Shown here in pieces: positions 1-6,738 of a DNA stretch of 7,217 nucleotides (position 1 is its first letter; each line of letters starts with the position of its first letter). Position numbers and translations under genes: made by a program. Under the pieces are notes generated by a model, which worked only from the letters and a program-made list of their open reading frames with translations, made no database searches and had not been told where the DNA came from. Origin of the DNA: Spirochaetales bacterium. Lineage in GTDB: Bacteria > Spirochaetota > Spirochaetia > DTKZ01. The stretch is taken from the NCBI GenBank assembly GCA_017998025.1, contig JAGODW010000070.1:1-7217 (forward strand), read 5' to 3'.

Positions 1-963
1 ATAGAGCACTTTAGCCCATCCATTCAACTCAAACAATCGGGCATTCCGCACCTGATCCCCCCGAGTACCTGATCCCCGTAAAGGGATTAATAGGGAAGGT
101 TTCCCTATTGCAGCAAGCTCCCAGAGAGTCCCGGCACCTGCCCGGGAAACAACCATATCCGCGGCCGCAAGCACATGGGGGAGTTCCCCGGTAAAGTACG
201 CTCGGGGGAAATAACCAGGAAGCTTAGAAACAGAAACCAATTCCGGGGCTTGCGCATGGGAAGCACCTACCTGATGCACTACCTGAAATGTATGTAACAG
301 CTCTTTAAGTACAGACCAGACCAATTCGTTTAGCTCCTGGGCCCCCTGACTCCCCCCCAGTACGAGAAGAACCGGTTTTTCCGCAGTCAACCCCAGGAGT
401 TTCCTCCCCTCTTCGATACTTCCCTGGAGAATCTCCTCTCGCACAGGGTTTCCTGTAACGACAATCTTACTCCGAAAACGGGAAGCGTACTGCTCTACAG
501 AATCTGGATAGGGAACCAGCAGTTTCCGTACAAAGGGAAGGCCGATGCGGGTAGCTAAGCCCGGATCCAGATCGGATTCATGCCCAATAATGGGTATTTT
601 CAGGATCGCTGCTGCCAAAATTGGGGGAACCGATACGTATCCCCCCTTAGAAAAGAGAAGTATGGGTTTTAGCCGTTTCAGATGATAGATTGCCGCAAAG
701 AGACCCCCTAGTACCCGAAACAAATCTGGTATATTTTTCCATGAAAAATCCCGGCGAAACTTTCCTGAAGGAATACCTATAAAAGGCACTCCCTCCTTTT
801 CCACCAGCGATCGCTCCATCCCCCGGGAAGAACCGATCCAGAATAGTTTACCCGGCCAGAATGCCTGAAGTTTTTTTAAGACAACGAGCCCCGGGTACAC
901 GTGTCCTCCGGTTCCTCCCCCTGTGAATACAATTGTCCTGTTACGACTGTCTTGTTCTTTCAT
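1..963 (-). CDS. murG: MurG, lipid I to lipid II GlcNAc transferase (3' end cut by window)
   Basis: This glycosyltransferase (GT-B fold, family GT28) adds GlcNAc from UDP-GlcNAc to lipid I, making lipid II on the cytoplasmic face of the inner membrane, the last intracellular step of peptidoglycan precursor synthesis. My translation gives 321 codons with no stop before the window edge; full MurG is usually about 350-380 residues, so roughly the last 40-50 are missing. Motifs seen: the glycine-rich loop GGGTGGHVYP (15-24), SKGGY (105-109), GNPVRE (171-176), GGSQGAQELN (203-212) and the donor-site stretch SRAGAGTLWELAA (273-285). The usual acceptor-side HEQN reads HESD here (128-131). The ATG is placed by the family N-terminus (TIVFTGGGTGG); the ribosome binding site is poor, with AAGG about 17 bases upstream. 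It leads its own transcription unit instead of following ftsW, as in many dcw clusters. Confidence 0.96.
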   Translation of the reverse strand, partial: MKEQDSRNRTIVFTGGGTGGHVYPGLVVLKKLQAFWPGKLFWIGSSRGMERSLVEKEGVPFIGIPSGKFRRDFSWKNIPDLFRVLGGLFAAIYHLKRLKPILLFSKGGYVSVPPILAAAILKIPIIGHESDLDPGLATRIGLPFVRKLLVPYPDSVEQYASRFRSKIVVTGNPVREEILQGSIEEGRKLLGLTAEKPVLLVLGGSQGAQELNELVWSVLKELLHTFQVVHQVGASHAQAPELVSVSKLPGYFPRAYFTGELPHVLAAADMVVSRAGAGTLWELAAIGKPSLLIPLRGSGTRGDQVRNARLFELNGWAKVLY

Positions 964-980
964 CTGTACTTTCGTATAAT
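952..980 (+). promoter_or_regulatory. Candidate sigma-70-type promoter for the phoB-like gene
   Basis: A perfect TATAAT (-10) lies at 975-980, and TTGTTC (3 of 6 matches to TTGACA) at 952-957, with a 17-base spacer. Transcription would begin near 987, giving a leader of about 40 bases before the GTG start at 1028. The -35 box lies inside the first codons of the divergent murG, so the two genes share control DNA. The -10 match is strong and the -35 match weak; this is inferred from sequence only. Confidence 0.5.
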
Positions 981-1013
981 GCCTTATCCTATGCTCCTTA
1001 TGCAACCGCACGT

Positions 1014-1018
1014 AGGAG
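1014..1018 (+). promoter_or_regulatory. Ribosome binding site deciding the GTG start at 1028
   Basis: AGGAG sits 9 bases before GTG. This spacing, and the immediate start of the receiver-domain sequence (KKKILIVDDE), supports GTG as the true initiation codon. Confidence 0.8.
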
Positions 1019-1027
1019 AAATTTACG

Positions 1028-1714
1028 GTGAAAAAGAAAATCCTCATAGTAGATGATGAGCAGGATATCCTGGAACTGGTTCGGTTCAACCTTGAAAGGG
1101 AAGGATTTGAGGTCGTTACGGGAGAGAATGGCGAAGAGGCTCTCCGCCTGGCAGAACGCTATACTCCAGACTGCATTCTGCTGGATATTATGCTGCCGGG
1201 ATTAGACGGATGGGAAGTATGCCGAAGGTTGAAGCGTTCCGAGCATCTACGGAAAATCCCCGTGATCATGCTTACCGCTAAGGCCGAAGAATCAGATACA
1301 GTTATTGGTCTGGAACTGGGCGCAGATGATTACATTACGAAACCCTTCAGCCCCCGGGTGCTGGTGGCCCGGGTTCGAACTGCCGTACGTCGGGTTTCAG
1401 ATATACCAGAACAGCCAGATCAGCTTCTTTCGGTGAACGGGATTGAGATAGATCCGGAAAGGCACCTTGTACGGGTCGATGGGAAACGAGTCGAACTATC
1501 CGCTACAGAGTTCTCTCTCCTGGAACTGCTGGCCCGCAAGCCAGGGTGGGTTTTCTCTCGATCCCGGATTATTGATGCAATCAAAGGGAAAGACTACCCC
1601 GTTACCGAACGATCTGTCGATGTTCAAATACTATCCCTCCGGAAGAAGCTGGGTTCCCGGGGGAATTGTATAGAAACAGTACGGGGAGTAGGATACAAGA
1701 TAGAACCCGAATGA
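1028..1714 (+). CDS. phoB: PhoB-like OmpR-family response regulator
   Basis: A two-domain cytoplasmic transcription factor of 228 residues; E. coli PhoB has 229. The receiver domain (about 4-122) has every active-site residue: acidic pair D9/D10, phospho-acceptor D53 in LLDIMLPG, T83 in MLTAK, and K105 in ITKPFSP. The run GLELGADDYITKPFSP is very close to PhoB. The C-terminal winged-helix domain (about 130-226) contains the recognition-helix region ERSVDVQILSLRKKLG and ends in the family signature ETVRGVGYKI. It starts with GTG behind AGGAG. The stop codon overlaps the start of the kinase gene (ATGA), so the two are co-translated and almost certainly a cognate pair. The phosphate-regulon role is inferred from similarity to PhoB; no pst or phoU gene is visible, and another OmpR-family role such as envelope stress cannot be excluded. 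Confidence 0.9.
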   Translation: MKKKILIVDDEQDILELVRFNLEREGFEVVTGENGEEALRLAERYTPDCILLDIMLPGLDGWEVCRRLKRSEHLRKIPVIMLTAKAEESDTVIGLELGADDYITKPFSPRVLVARVRTAVRRVSDIPEQPDQLLSVNGIEIDPERHLVRVDGKRVELSATEFSLLELLARKPGWVFSRSRIIDAIKGKDYPVTERSVDVQILSLRKKLGSRGNCIETVRGVGYKIEPE

Positions 1715-3153
1715 CCGTAAAGAATAGTTTATGCCGGCATCTGTACGGTGTCTTAGCCCTGTTGCTCTTATTCGCCCTACTGGCGACAGGAGTAGTGCTT
1801 TATCCCCGTATTTCCCAAAATCCGGAGAAAGCGTTTTATCTGTACAGGAACTTTTTTGCACTCGGGATACTTGTCACAGTCTTAAGTTCCTTTTTTATTT
1901 TTTCCCTCATTCGAACCTGGAACAAACCGCTTACCCAAATTCTCCGGACAGCAGAACGGTACGCTCAGGGGAATTTAGATCCCCGGTTAACGATCCATAC
2001 ACCCTATGAGTTTCATGTTCTGGGCGAAACGTTAAACTGGATGGCCCAGGAACTAAAAAATCGTATCGATACGATCGCTTTGCAACGAAATGAACTGGAG
2101 GGAATCCTGAGCAGCATGACCGAGGCGGTGATTCTTCTGGATGGAGAGGACCGGATCAAAACAATGAATCATGCTGCAGAAACTCTGGCCCGCCATACGT
2201 TCAGGGAATCTGTGGGCAAGCCTGTATATGAGATCATCCAGGCAGAAGAAGTAAAAGAATGCATCCACACGATCCGTTTGAACCAGGAATCGATAGAACG
2301 TACGATCAAATTCCCCTGGGGCGATAAAACCCTCTACCTGCAGGTTCATGGAAGTTTCATCCCTTCTCACCCTCTGGAAGGACAACTTCTCCTGGTATTG
2401 AACGACATCACCCGCTTGAAACAATTGGAAGAGATGCGGAAAGACTTTGTAGCCAATGTTTCCCACGAGCTTCGTACCCCTATTACCTCTATTTTGGGAT
2501 TTGTAGAGACCCTTAAAGAGGGAGCTCTCCAGAACCCGGAAACATCCCTCCGGTTTCTCTCTATTATTGAAAACCAATCCCGCCGCTTATACAGCATTAT
2601 TGAAGATCTTCTGGATTTATCCCGATTAGAACAGGCAGAAACAGAGATTCGCTTTGAGGACGTTTCCCTTTCCGATCTGTTCGAAGAGGTCCGTACCCTC
2701 TCTTCGGCAAAAGCGGAAGAGAAGCGGATCCTTCTTCGGTTTAATACTGTAGAAGAAACTTCCATACGATTGAATCCGCTCCTGATCGTTCAAGCCCTCG
2801 TAAATCTGGTAGAAAATGCCATAAAGTATTGTGACTCTGGATCCGAGGTAGAGGTATCCGCCCGCAGGAATGAAGAGGGAATCCTTTTTTCCGTAAAGGA
2901 TACCGGGCCGGGAATTCCAAGGGAAGAGCTGCCGAGAATCTTTGAGCGGTTCTATCGGATAGATAAAACACGGAGCCGCTCCTCCGGGGGAACGGGTCTT
3001 GGGCTGGCTATTGTAAAACATATTGCCTTAGTTCACGGGGGGAGTGTTTCCGTGGAGAGTGAGGTAGGAAAGGGAAGCACTTTCTATCTAACAATCCCTC
3101 AGACAGAGGATCGTTTTTTAGGCCGGACAGGAAAAGTATCGGCAACGACCTGA
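1711..3153 (+). CDS. phoR: PhoR-like membrane sensor histidine kinase
   Basis: This 480-residue kinase should phosphorylate the preceding regulator. In order: transmembrane helix about 12-30; a periplasmic loop of only about 17 residues; transmembrane helix about 48-67; HAMP linker about 68-122; PAS domain about 125-235 (LEGILSSMTEAVILLD); dimerisation/phospho-acceptor domain with H252 in NVSHELRTPITS; and an ATPase domain with the N box LVNLVENAIKY (363-373), G1 DTGPGIP (397-403) and G2 GGTGLGL (426-432). All catalytic motifs are intact. The ATG at 1711 is chosen because it overlaps the regulator's TGA stop (ATGA) and directly precedes the first hydrophobic helix; an ATG 45 bases upstream would add residues read from inside the regulator gene. 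The tiny periplasmic loop means the signal probably comes through the membrane, a partner protein or the cytoplasmic PAS domain. The last 18 residues lie in DNA shared with the convergent cyclase gene. Confidence 0.93.
   Translation: MTVKNSLCRHLYGVLALLLLFALLATGVVLYPRISQNPEKAFYLYRNFFALGILVTVLSSFFIFSLIRTWNKPLTQILRTAERYAQGNLDPRLTIHTPYEFHVLGETLNWMAQELKNRIDTIALQRNELEGILSSMTEAVILLDGEDRIKTMNHAAETLARHTFRESVGKPVYEIIQAEEVKECIHTIRLNQESIERTIKFPWGDKTLYLQVHGSFIPSHPLEGQLLLVLNDITRLKQLEEMRKDFVANVSHELRTPITSILGFVETLKEGALQNPETSLRFLSIIENQSRRLYSIIEDLLDLSRLEQAETEIRFEDVSLSDLFEEVRTLSSAKAEEKRILLRFNTVEETSIRLNPLLIVQALVNLVENAIKYCDSGSEVEVSARRNEEGILFSVKDTGPGIPREELPRIFERFYRIDKTRSRSSGGTGLGLAIVKHIALVHGGSVSVESEVGKGSTFYLTIPQTEDRFLGRTGKVSATT
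3099..3153. other. 55-base tail-to-tail overlap of two convergent genes
   Basis: The kinase gene (stop TGA at 3151-3153, plus strand) and the cyclase gene (stop TGA, complement of 3099-3101) read the same DNA on opposite strands. The shared DNA encodes kinase residues 463-480, just after the ATPase domain ends in STFYLTIP, and cyclase residues 334-351, just after the GGDEF-domain signature AKNRGRN. The overlap is thus confined to non-domain tails of both proteins. No terminator hairpin is visible between them. Confidence 0.9.
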
Positions 3154-4154
3154 TTTCGTCCCCTGTTCTTAGCTACATACATAGCCTGGTCAGCCCGGTT
3201 GATCCACATATCCCGCGTTTCCCCCATCCGATACTCGGCAACTCCCATAGAAGCGGTAATTCGTATCAGAGTGTCATTACAGCTTAAGCCATAATCCTGG
3301 ATCGTTTTCCGGAATCGTTCTGCAATTTTTACCGCATGGGATAATCGAGTGTTGGGTAATACTACGAAAAACTCTTCCCCTCCATACCGGCCGGCTAAAT
3401 CGTACTTTCGGAGGTTTCCCAGAAGCCATTTTCCTATCATCCGAATAACATCATCCCCGCATTGATGGCCGTAATTATCATTGATGTTCTTAAAATGATC
3501 GATATCGATCATAATACCGCTGAGAGGTGCACCGCTTCGGTGGGATCGTTCAATTTCTGCATCGACAGAGGAAAAAAGGCTGATTCGATTCAACAACCCC
3601 GAAAGATGATCGTGTTTCGCGATTCGTTCTAACTCACGATTCGCCTGTACCAGCTCCTCATTTACCTGCTCGATGTGCTCAAAGGCGCGTTTCAATTTTA
3701 AATTCTGATCTAGAATCTTAGAAGCCAATTCCTCTTCTTGTTTTACCGCCTGCCGATAGTATTCGCGCTCCTCTACAAGCCGCATCTGTTTCCGGTACCG
3801 AATCCCCGCGGCTTGAACCCGAACTCTCAGTTCCAAATCAGAAATAGGGAGATGAATAACATCATCAATCCCGTCTTCCAGCAGAGCACTCTCCAGAGAT
3901 CCTGCTGCTTTAATGATCTGAAGAGGTTCCTGAAAGTACCGCTTCCTAAGCTGTTTACAAATTTCCTGACACTCGCCTTTTTGCGGGAGCACAAACAAAA
4001 TACCCAGATTTTGTAGACGCTTATCCAGGATCTGCTGGGCTTCCTCCAGAGTATTTGCCCGTTCTATTAGAAACTCTTTGGAATCTACCAGGGATTTCAA
4101 GCGGGAGAAAAACGTATCTTCAGACTCCACCACCAGGAGAGGAATCGGTTCCAT
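3099..4154 (-). CDS. Diguanylate cyclase with degenerate receiver domain (pseudo-REC, coiled coil, GGDEF)
   Basis: A soluble enzyme of 351 residues predicted to make cyclic di-GMP from two GTP. The N-terminal part (about 5-118) resembles a receiver domain in pattern (LLVVES start, DDVIHLPIS near the end), but the phospho-acceptor Asp, the acidic pair, the Thr and the Lys are all replaced. A charged coiled coil follows (about 122-180, including LVEEREYYRQAVKQEEELA). The GGDEF domain (about 180-337) looks fully active: HDHLSGLLNR, metal-site D217 in MIDIDHFKNIND, active site GGEEF at 258-262, and C-terminal ADQAMYVAKNRGRN. An inhibitory I-site RxxD (R249-D252) sits five residues before GGEEF, so feedback inhibition by c-di-GMP is likely. 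It is the last gene of the leftward operon, 24 bases after the DUF445 gene. Its ribosome binding site is weak: GAGG about 17 bases upstream of the ATG. Confidence 0.92.
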   Translation of the reverse strand: MEPIPLLVVESEDTFFSRLKSLVDSKEFLIERANTLEEAQQILDKRLQNLGILFVLPQKGECQEICKQLRKRYFQEPLQIIKAAGSLESALLEDGIDDVIHLPISDLELRVRVQAAGIRYRKQMRLVEEREYYRQAVKQEEELASKILDQNLKLKRAFEHIEQVNEELVQANRELERIAKHDHLSGLLNRISLFSSVDAEIERSHRSGAPLSGIMIDIDHFKNINDNYGHQCGDDVIRMIGKWLLGNLRKYDLAGRYGGEEFFVVLPNTRLSHAVKIAERFRKTIQDYGLSCNDTLIRITASMGVAEYRMGETRDMWINRADQAMYVAKNRGRNQVVADTFPVRPKKRSSV

Positions 4155-4178
4155 ATACTTTATATATTGATCCTCACT

Positions 4179-5678
4179 TTATGGTATATACTGCAATAGA
4201 ACCTGGAAAGCTCCGATGCAGGCTCCCAGAATCCCTCCAAAAATATTGATCCAGGTTAAATGCTTTGCAATAACCGATAGGAGCAGCTCTTCTACTTCCC
4301 GCACATCCAGCGCATCGATCCGCTTTAGTACCAGGTCTTCGACATCGATAGCGGATAGAACAACGGGGATTTTAGTTTTAAGTATATCAAAAATAGCAGT
4401 GGTAAGGAAGGTATCTATACTTCTTTTTTCTTCCAGAGTCAGAGGAAATAGATCACAGATAGATAGATCCCTTAACGCCCGTTTTGATGCTTCAACAATC
4501 TTCTGAAACACGGTCGGAAACCTTTTCGCTTCCTGCAAAAACAGGCCGGCCAGTATTTCAAGTACCCTCTGGGTAAGATCTTGATCCTGCCCCAACCTGA
4601 AAAGTCTTCGAATGAGCTCACCCAGGCAGAGTCCTTCCTCCTCATCTGCCTCCCGACGTATCCACCCTTCCAGGGATGCTGCGATCTGCATCCTGCCGGC
4701 CCGGATAAAAGCTTCCAGCCCCTGTTCCAGAAGCTGCTCCCCGTTCTTTCCCAGCTTTTCGGTAACCGTACTAAGGGGCTGTTCCAGCAAGTTTTCTACT
4801 TCTCTTTTTACCGCATCCAGGATACGATCTCTCATTTGCACATCGGCCCCTGCTTCTTCTACAGCCTCTAGGATATCCTCCACAATGAAGGGCATTCGTT
4901 CTTCCAGTGTACGATCATACTGACCAGCTGTTAAAAGGAGCCGCTGGAAAAAATTGAGTTCCGCCAGAATATCCCGCAAAAGGAACCGACCTCGAAAGGA
5001 AAGTTCTTCCTTCACTTCTGGAGTCTTTAATACCGCGACCAACCGCGCGTAAACTACAGGATACACAGGTTCCAGTATCTTCCGTACGTTTAAAGAAGTA
5101 AGGCCCGGGAATAGATCCTTCAAGGTGCTCCTGCCGTGAATGGTGATTTTTATCCATTCTCCCTCACGAATCCATCGGGCCAGGGTAGCAAAGAACGAGG
5201 GAGAGATACGGAATTCCCAGAGCGCGTTCAGGATTTCTTCTAAGATAGTTCGGAAAGTACTTTTCCCTTCCCGTTTTTCAAGGGTTTCCTGTGCAGCAGT
5301 AGTGAAAAGAAGATGAAAGGCGTTCTGCACTTCCGCAGGTATGGAACCGATAAGACGATTCAGGGGAGTAGAAAGCAGGTAATCTGAAAAATCGGACAGT
5401 TTTTCAAATACCCGTTGGCGAAACAGGGGTTCCTCAAGCCGTTTGTACAGCGTATCTTCGGTTAAAAGCTCCCGGGACACCATCCGGGCAATACTTGCTG
5501 CAAGCCTATGCCGTTGACGGGGGATGATCCCCGGGGTAAAGGGTACCCGAAACGGCCCAATCCTGTATTCCCGTAACGGTCGAAACAGCATCCGGATGGC
5601 CAGAGCATTTGTAACATACCCGATGATGGCTCCCAGCAGGGGGGGGAGCAGGATCCTTACATAGACACTCTCAACCAT
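4179..5678 (-). CDS. DUF445 family membrane protein
   Basis: A 499-residue protein of the DUF445 family (relatives include B. subtilis YheB and E. coli YjiN); no biochemical role is established for the family, to my knowledge. The N-terminus carries the typical pattern: a hydrophobic helix (about 5-28) leading into GYVTNALAIRMLFRP (20-34) and then PFTPGIIPRQRHRLA (46-60). A long, charged, mainly helical soluble region follows (about 65-470). A second hydrophobic helix closes the protein (about 474-495, INIFGGILGACIGAFQVLL). It is therefore anchored at both ends. It is longer than the roughly 380-430 residues of the named relatives. The ATG overlaps the end of the upstream SH3b gene by 8 bases (ATGGTTGA), indicating translational coupling; the local Shine-Dalgarno match is only AGG about 12 bases upstream. 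Its place between an envelope lipoprotein and a cyclase suggests an envelope role, by inference. Confidence 0.9.
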   Translation of the reverse strand: MVESVYVRILLPPLLGAIIGYVTNALAIRMLFRPLREYRIGPFRVPFTPGIIPRQRHRLAASIARMVSRELLTEDTLYKRLEEPLFRQRVFEKLSDFSDYLLSTPLNRLIGSIPAEVQNAFHLLFTTAAQETLEKREGKSTFRTILEEILNALWEFRISPSFFATLARWIREGEWIKITIHGRSTLKDLFPGLTSLNVRKILEPVYPVVYARLVAVLKTPEVKEELSFRGRFLLRDILAELNFFQRLLLTAGQYDRTLEERMPFIVEDILEAVEEAGADVQMRDRILDAVKREVENLLEQPLSTVTEKLGKNGEQLLEQGLEAFIRAGRMQIAASLEGWIRREADEEEGLCLGELIRRLFRLGQDQDLTQRVLEILAGLFLQEAKRFPTVFQKIVEASKRALRDLSICDLFPLTLEEKRSIDTFLTTAIFDILKTKIPVVLSAIDVEDLVLKRIDALDVREVEELLLSVIAKHLTWINIFGGILGACIGAFQVLLQYIP

Positions 5679-6096
5679 TCTGGGAAATACCTGCGGCCTT
5701 CTCTGCTTCAGCTTTAGAGTCGAAGAATTTCAGATAGCTCCCAAACACCCATCCCCGTAATCCTTCTACAGCGATCTCGTACCAATAATCGGTCTTACCC
5801 TCCACCGTCTCCTGGTAGGGGGTTCGGGATAACACTTCAGTTACTGAAGCATTCCTTAGATGGGCAACCACCTCTCCATCCGAAGCAGGTTTCTTACGGA
5901 CCCTCAGGTAAGGAGATGTAACAACTCCCCAGTTGGACTGTACCGTCAAAACAGGGGTAGGGGGAAGTTCCACCTTCAGGGGGGGAGTCTTCTTACTGCA
6001 GGATAAAAAGGCGAGGGAATAAATAATACAGAGGCATACCCCTACCGCTGTTGGATTCTTCCGCTTCCCCCCTGATTCACACTGCTTGGTTTCCAT
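5671..6096 (-). CDS. SH3b-domain lipoprotein
   Basis: A 141-residue exported protein and the first gene of the leftward operon. After a basic N-terminus (GGKRKN, 9-14), a hydrophobic stretch (about 17-31) ends in LAFLSC; C33 is the likely lipidated residue. Phe at -3 departs from the strict lipobox but fits the looser spirochaete pattern. A proline-rich linker (38-48) leads to a bacterial SH3 domain (about 54-123) with the marks YLRVRKKPASDGEVV, WYEIAVEG and GLRGWVFGSYLKF. SH3b domains commonly bind peptidoglycan or other cell-wall ligands, so the protein probably sits in the periplasm on a membrane and contacts the wall; the ligand is unknown. The tail (126-141) is short and polar. The start is supported by AAGGTGAT upstream. 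It overlaps the DUF445 gene by 8 bases. Confidence 0.87.
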   Translation of the reverse strand: METKQCESGGKRKNPTAVGVCLCIIYSLAFLSCSKKTPPLKVELPPTPVLTVQSNWGVVTSPYLRVRKKPASDGEVVAHLRNASVTEVLSRTPYQETVEGKTDYWYEIAVEGLRGWVFGSYLKFFDSKAEAEKAAGISQNG

Positions 6097-6105
6097 ATCT
6101 ATCGA

Positions 6106-6113
6106 ATCACCTT
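6106..6113 (-). promoter_or_regulatory. Ribosome binding site of the SH3b lipoprotein gene
   Basis: On the minus strand AAGGTGAT lies 9 bases before the ATG at 6096. Seven of its bases match the AGGTGAT part of the consensus complementary to the 16S rRNA 3' end. It is the best ribosome binding site in the leftward operon and fixes the start of its first gene. Confidence 0.7.
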
Positions 6114-6119
6114 GAATTT

Positions 6120-6148
6120 TTAACCGTTTAAGGGCAAATTACTATAGA
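6120..6148. promoter_or_regulatory. Candidate divergent promoter with back-to-back -10 elements
   Basis: The 57 bases between the divergent genes hold ACTATAGA at 6141-6148. On the minus strand this gives TATAGT (5 of 6 to TATAAT; bases 6146-6141), placing a start near 6134 and a leader of about 38 bases for the SH3b operon; no clear -35 is seen. On the plus strand the same DNA gives TATAGA (6143-6148) with TTAACC (4 of 6) at 6120-6125 and a 17-base spacer; transcription would start almost at the ATG at 6154. A near-palindrome TTAACCGTTTAA lies at 6120-6131. All of this is pattern matching without experimental support. Confidence 0.35.
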
Positions 6149-6153
6149 ACCTC

Positions 6154-6738
6154 ATGAAAACTATACCATCTTTTGCGGTATTTGTCATATTAGTATCGGC
6201 AACTCCAGTATCTTCCCTTGATATCTCTACCGGCCTTTCCAGTCGCGGCTCTTTTTTGGTTTCCCGGATGGAAGGGTTTTCCTTGAAATCACAAGGGGGC
6301 AATGCGCTGGAGCTTGCCACGCTGATGGAGTTTTCCCGTGTATCACTATCCGCGCTTCTGGGCTGGCATGGAATCGAACCCTCTAATCTTGCAGGAGGAT
6401 GGGGGTACCGGGGATTGGAGGGAACTCATGGCCGGCTACAGGTGGAGTTTCCACTGCAGATACATGAAGAGCGGCAGCGGGAACCTGGTTTCGTACAAGC
6501 CGGATGGGGGATAGGAGCTGGCGGTTTCTTTTCCCGCTACAAAGAAACAGACCAGGTCATCTTCTACCCCTCTGCCCTTATTTCCCTCTACCTGGATGTA
6601 TACGTCCTTTCACCGTACGTACGGATCCGTTATACCTTACCCGCAGAATGGTACTTCCGGAAGGATCTGGAAGCTTCATTTTCCATGGGGATCGGAATAG
6701 GGATTCTCTATACCTGGACACGGAGAACCGGGTTATGA
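6154..6738 (+). CDS. Secreted protein, probable small outer-membrane beta-barrel; function unknown
   Basis: I do not recognise a family. The 194-residue product begins with a signal peptide: MKTIP, a hydrophobic core to about residue 15, then a likely cleavage after A16 or S21. The mature part is rich in Gly and aromatics with stretches alternating polar and apolar residues (FVQAGWGIGAGGFFSRY, LYLDVYVLSPYVRIRYTL, FSMGIGIGILYTW), the style of a small outer-membrane barrel. No cysteine is present and there is no lipobox. It does not end in the Phe/Trp common at barrel C-termini, so a surface-associated or periplasmic beta protein is an alternative. No good Shine-Dalgarno precedes the ATG (AGGG is about 18 bases away), so translation may be leaderless or the start may differ. 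Its stop overlaps the start of the caspase-like gene (ATGA), implying co-expression and perhaps a joint function. Confidence 0.72.
   Translation: MKTIPSFAVFVILVSATPVSSLDISTGLSSRGSFLVSRMEGFSLKSQGGNALELATLMEFSRVSLSALLGWHGIEPSNLAGGWGYRGLEGTHGRLQVEFPLQIHEERQREPGFVQAGWGIGAGGFFSRYKETDQVIFYPSALISLYLDVYVLSPYVRIRYTLPAEWYFRKDLEASFSMGIGIGILYTWTRRTGL
6722..6725 (+). promoter_or_regulatory. Ribosome binding site of the caspase-like gene
   Basis: GGAG, lying inside the last codons of the barrel-like gene, is 9 bases before the ATG at 6735. It supports this start over an in-frame ATG at 6771, which would leave a shorter but still workable signal peptide. Confidence 0.6.

Noticed and set aside
50..77. Two copies of the 11-base word ACCTGATCCCC, 17 bases apart
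   Set aside because: They fall in different reading frames of murG and encode the normal conserved residues (GSGT and GDQV), so this is probably chance and not a repeat element.
938..950. CTGT...CTGT direct repeat that looks like a Pho box
   Set aside because: The repeats are 9 bases apart, not 11, the flanking bases do not match the E. coli Pho box, and the DNA lies within murG codons.
1666..1710. Upstream in-frame ATG at 1666 for the sensor kinase
   Set aside because: It lies within the regulator's wing-coding region and would add 15 polar residues before the first membrane helix; the ATGA overlap at 1711 is the more natural start.
2053..2577. Long open frame of about 174 codons antisense to the kinase
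   Set aside because: It is a shadow of strongly conserved kinase coding sequence; the product has no recognisable domain.
3100..3170. Possible terminator between the convergent kinase and cyclase, suggested by a T-run at 3114-3119
   Set aside because: No GC-rich inverted repeat precedes the T-run on either strand, and it lies inside both coding regions.
4155..4178. A+T-rich spacer as an internal promoter for the cyclase
   Set aside because: Several TATA-like words occur, but none has a plausible -35 at the right distance; low-complexity A+T sequence gives such matches by chance.
4612..4923. Ser-rich open frames on the plus strand inside the DUF445 gene
   Set aside because: The composition is typical of antisense reading through Glu/Leu-rich helical coding sequence; no ribosome binding site or family similarity supports them.
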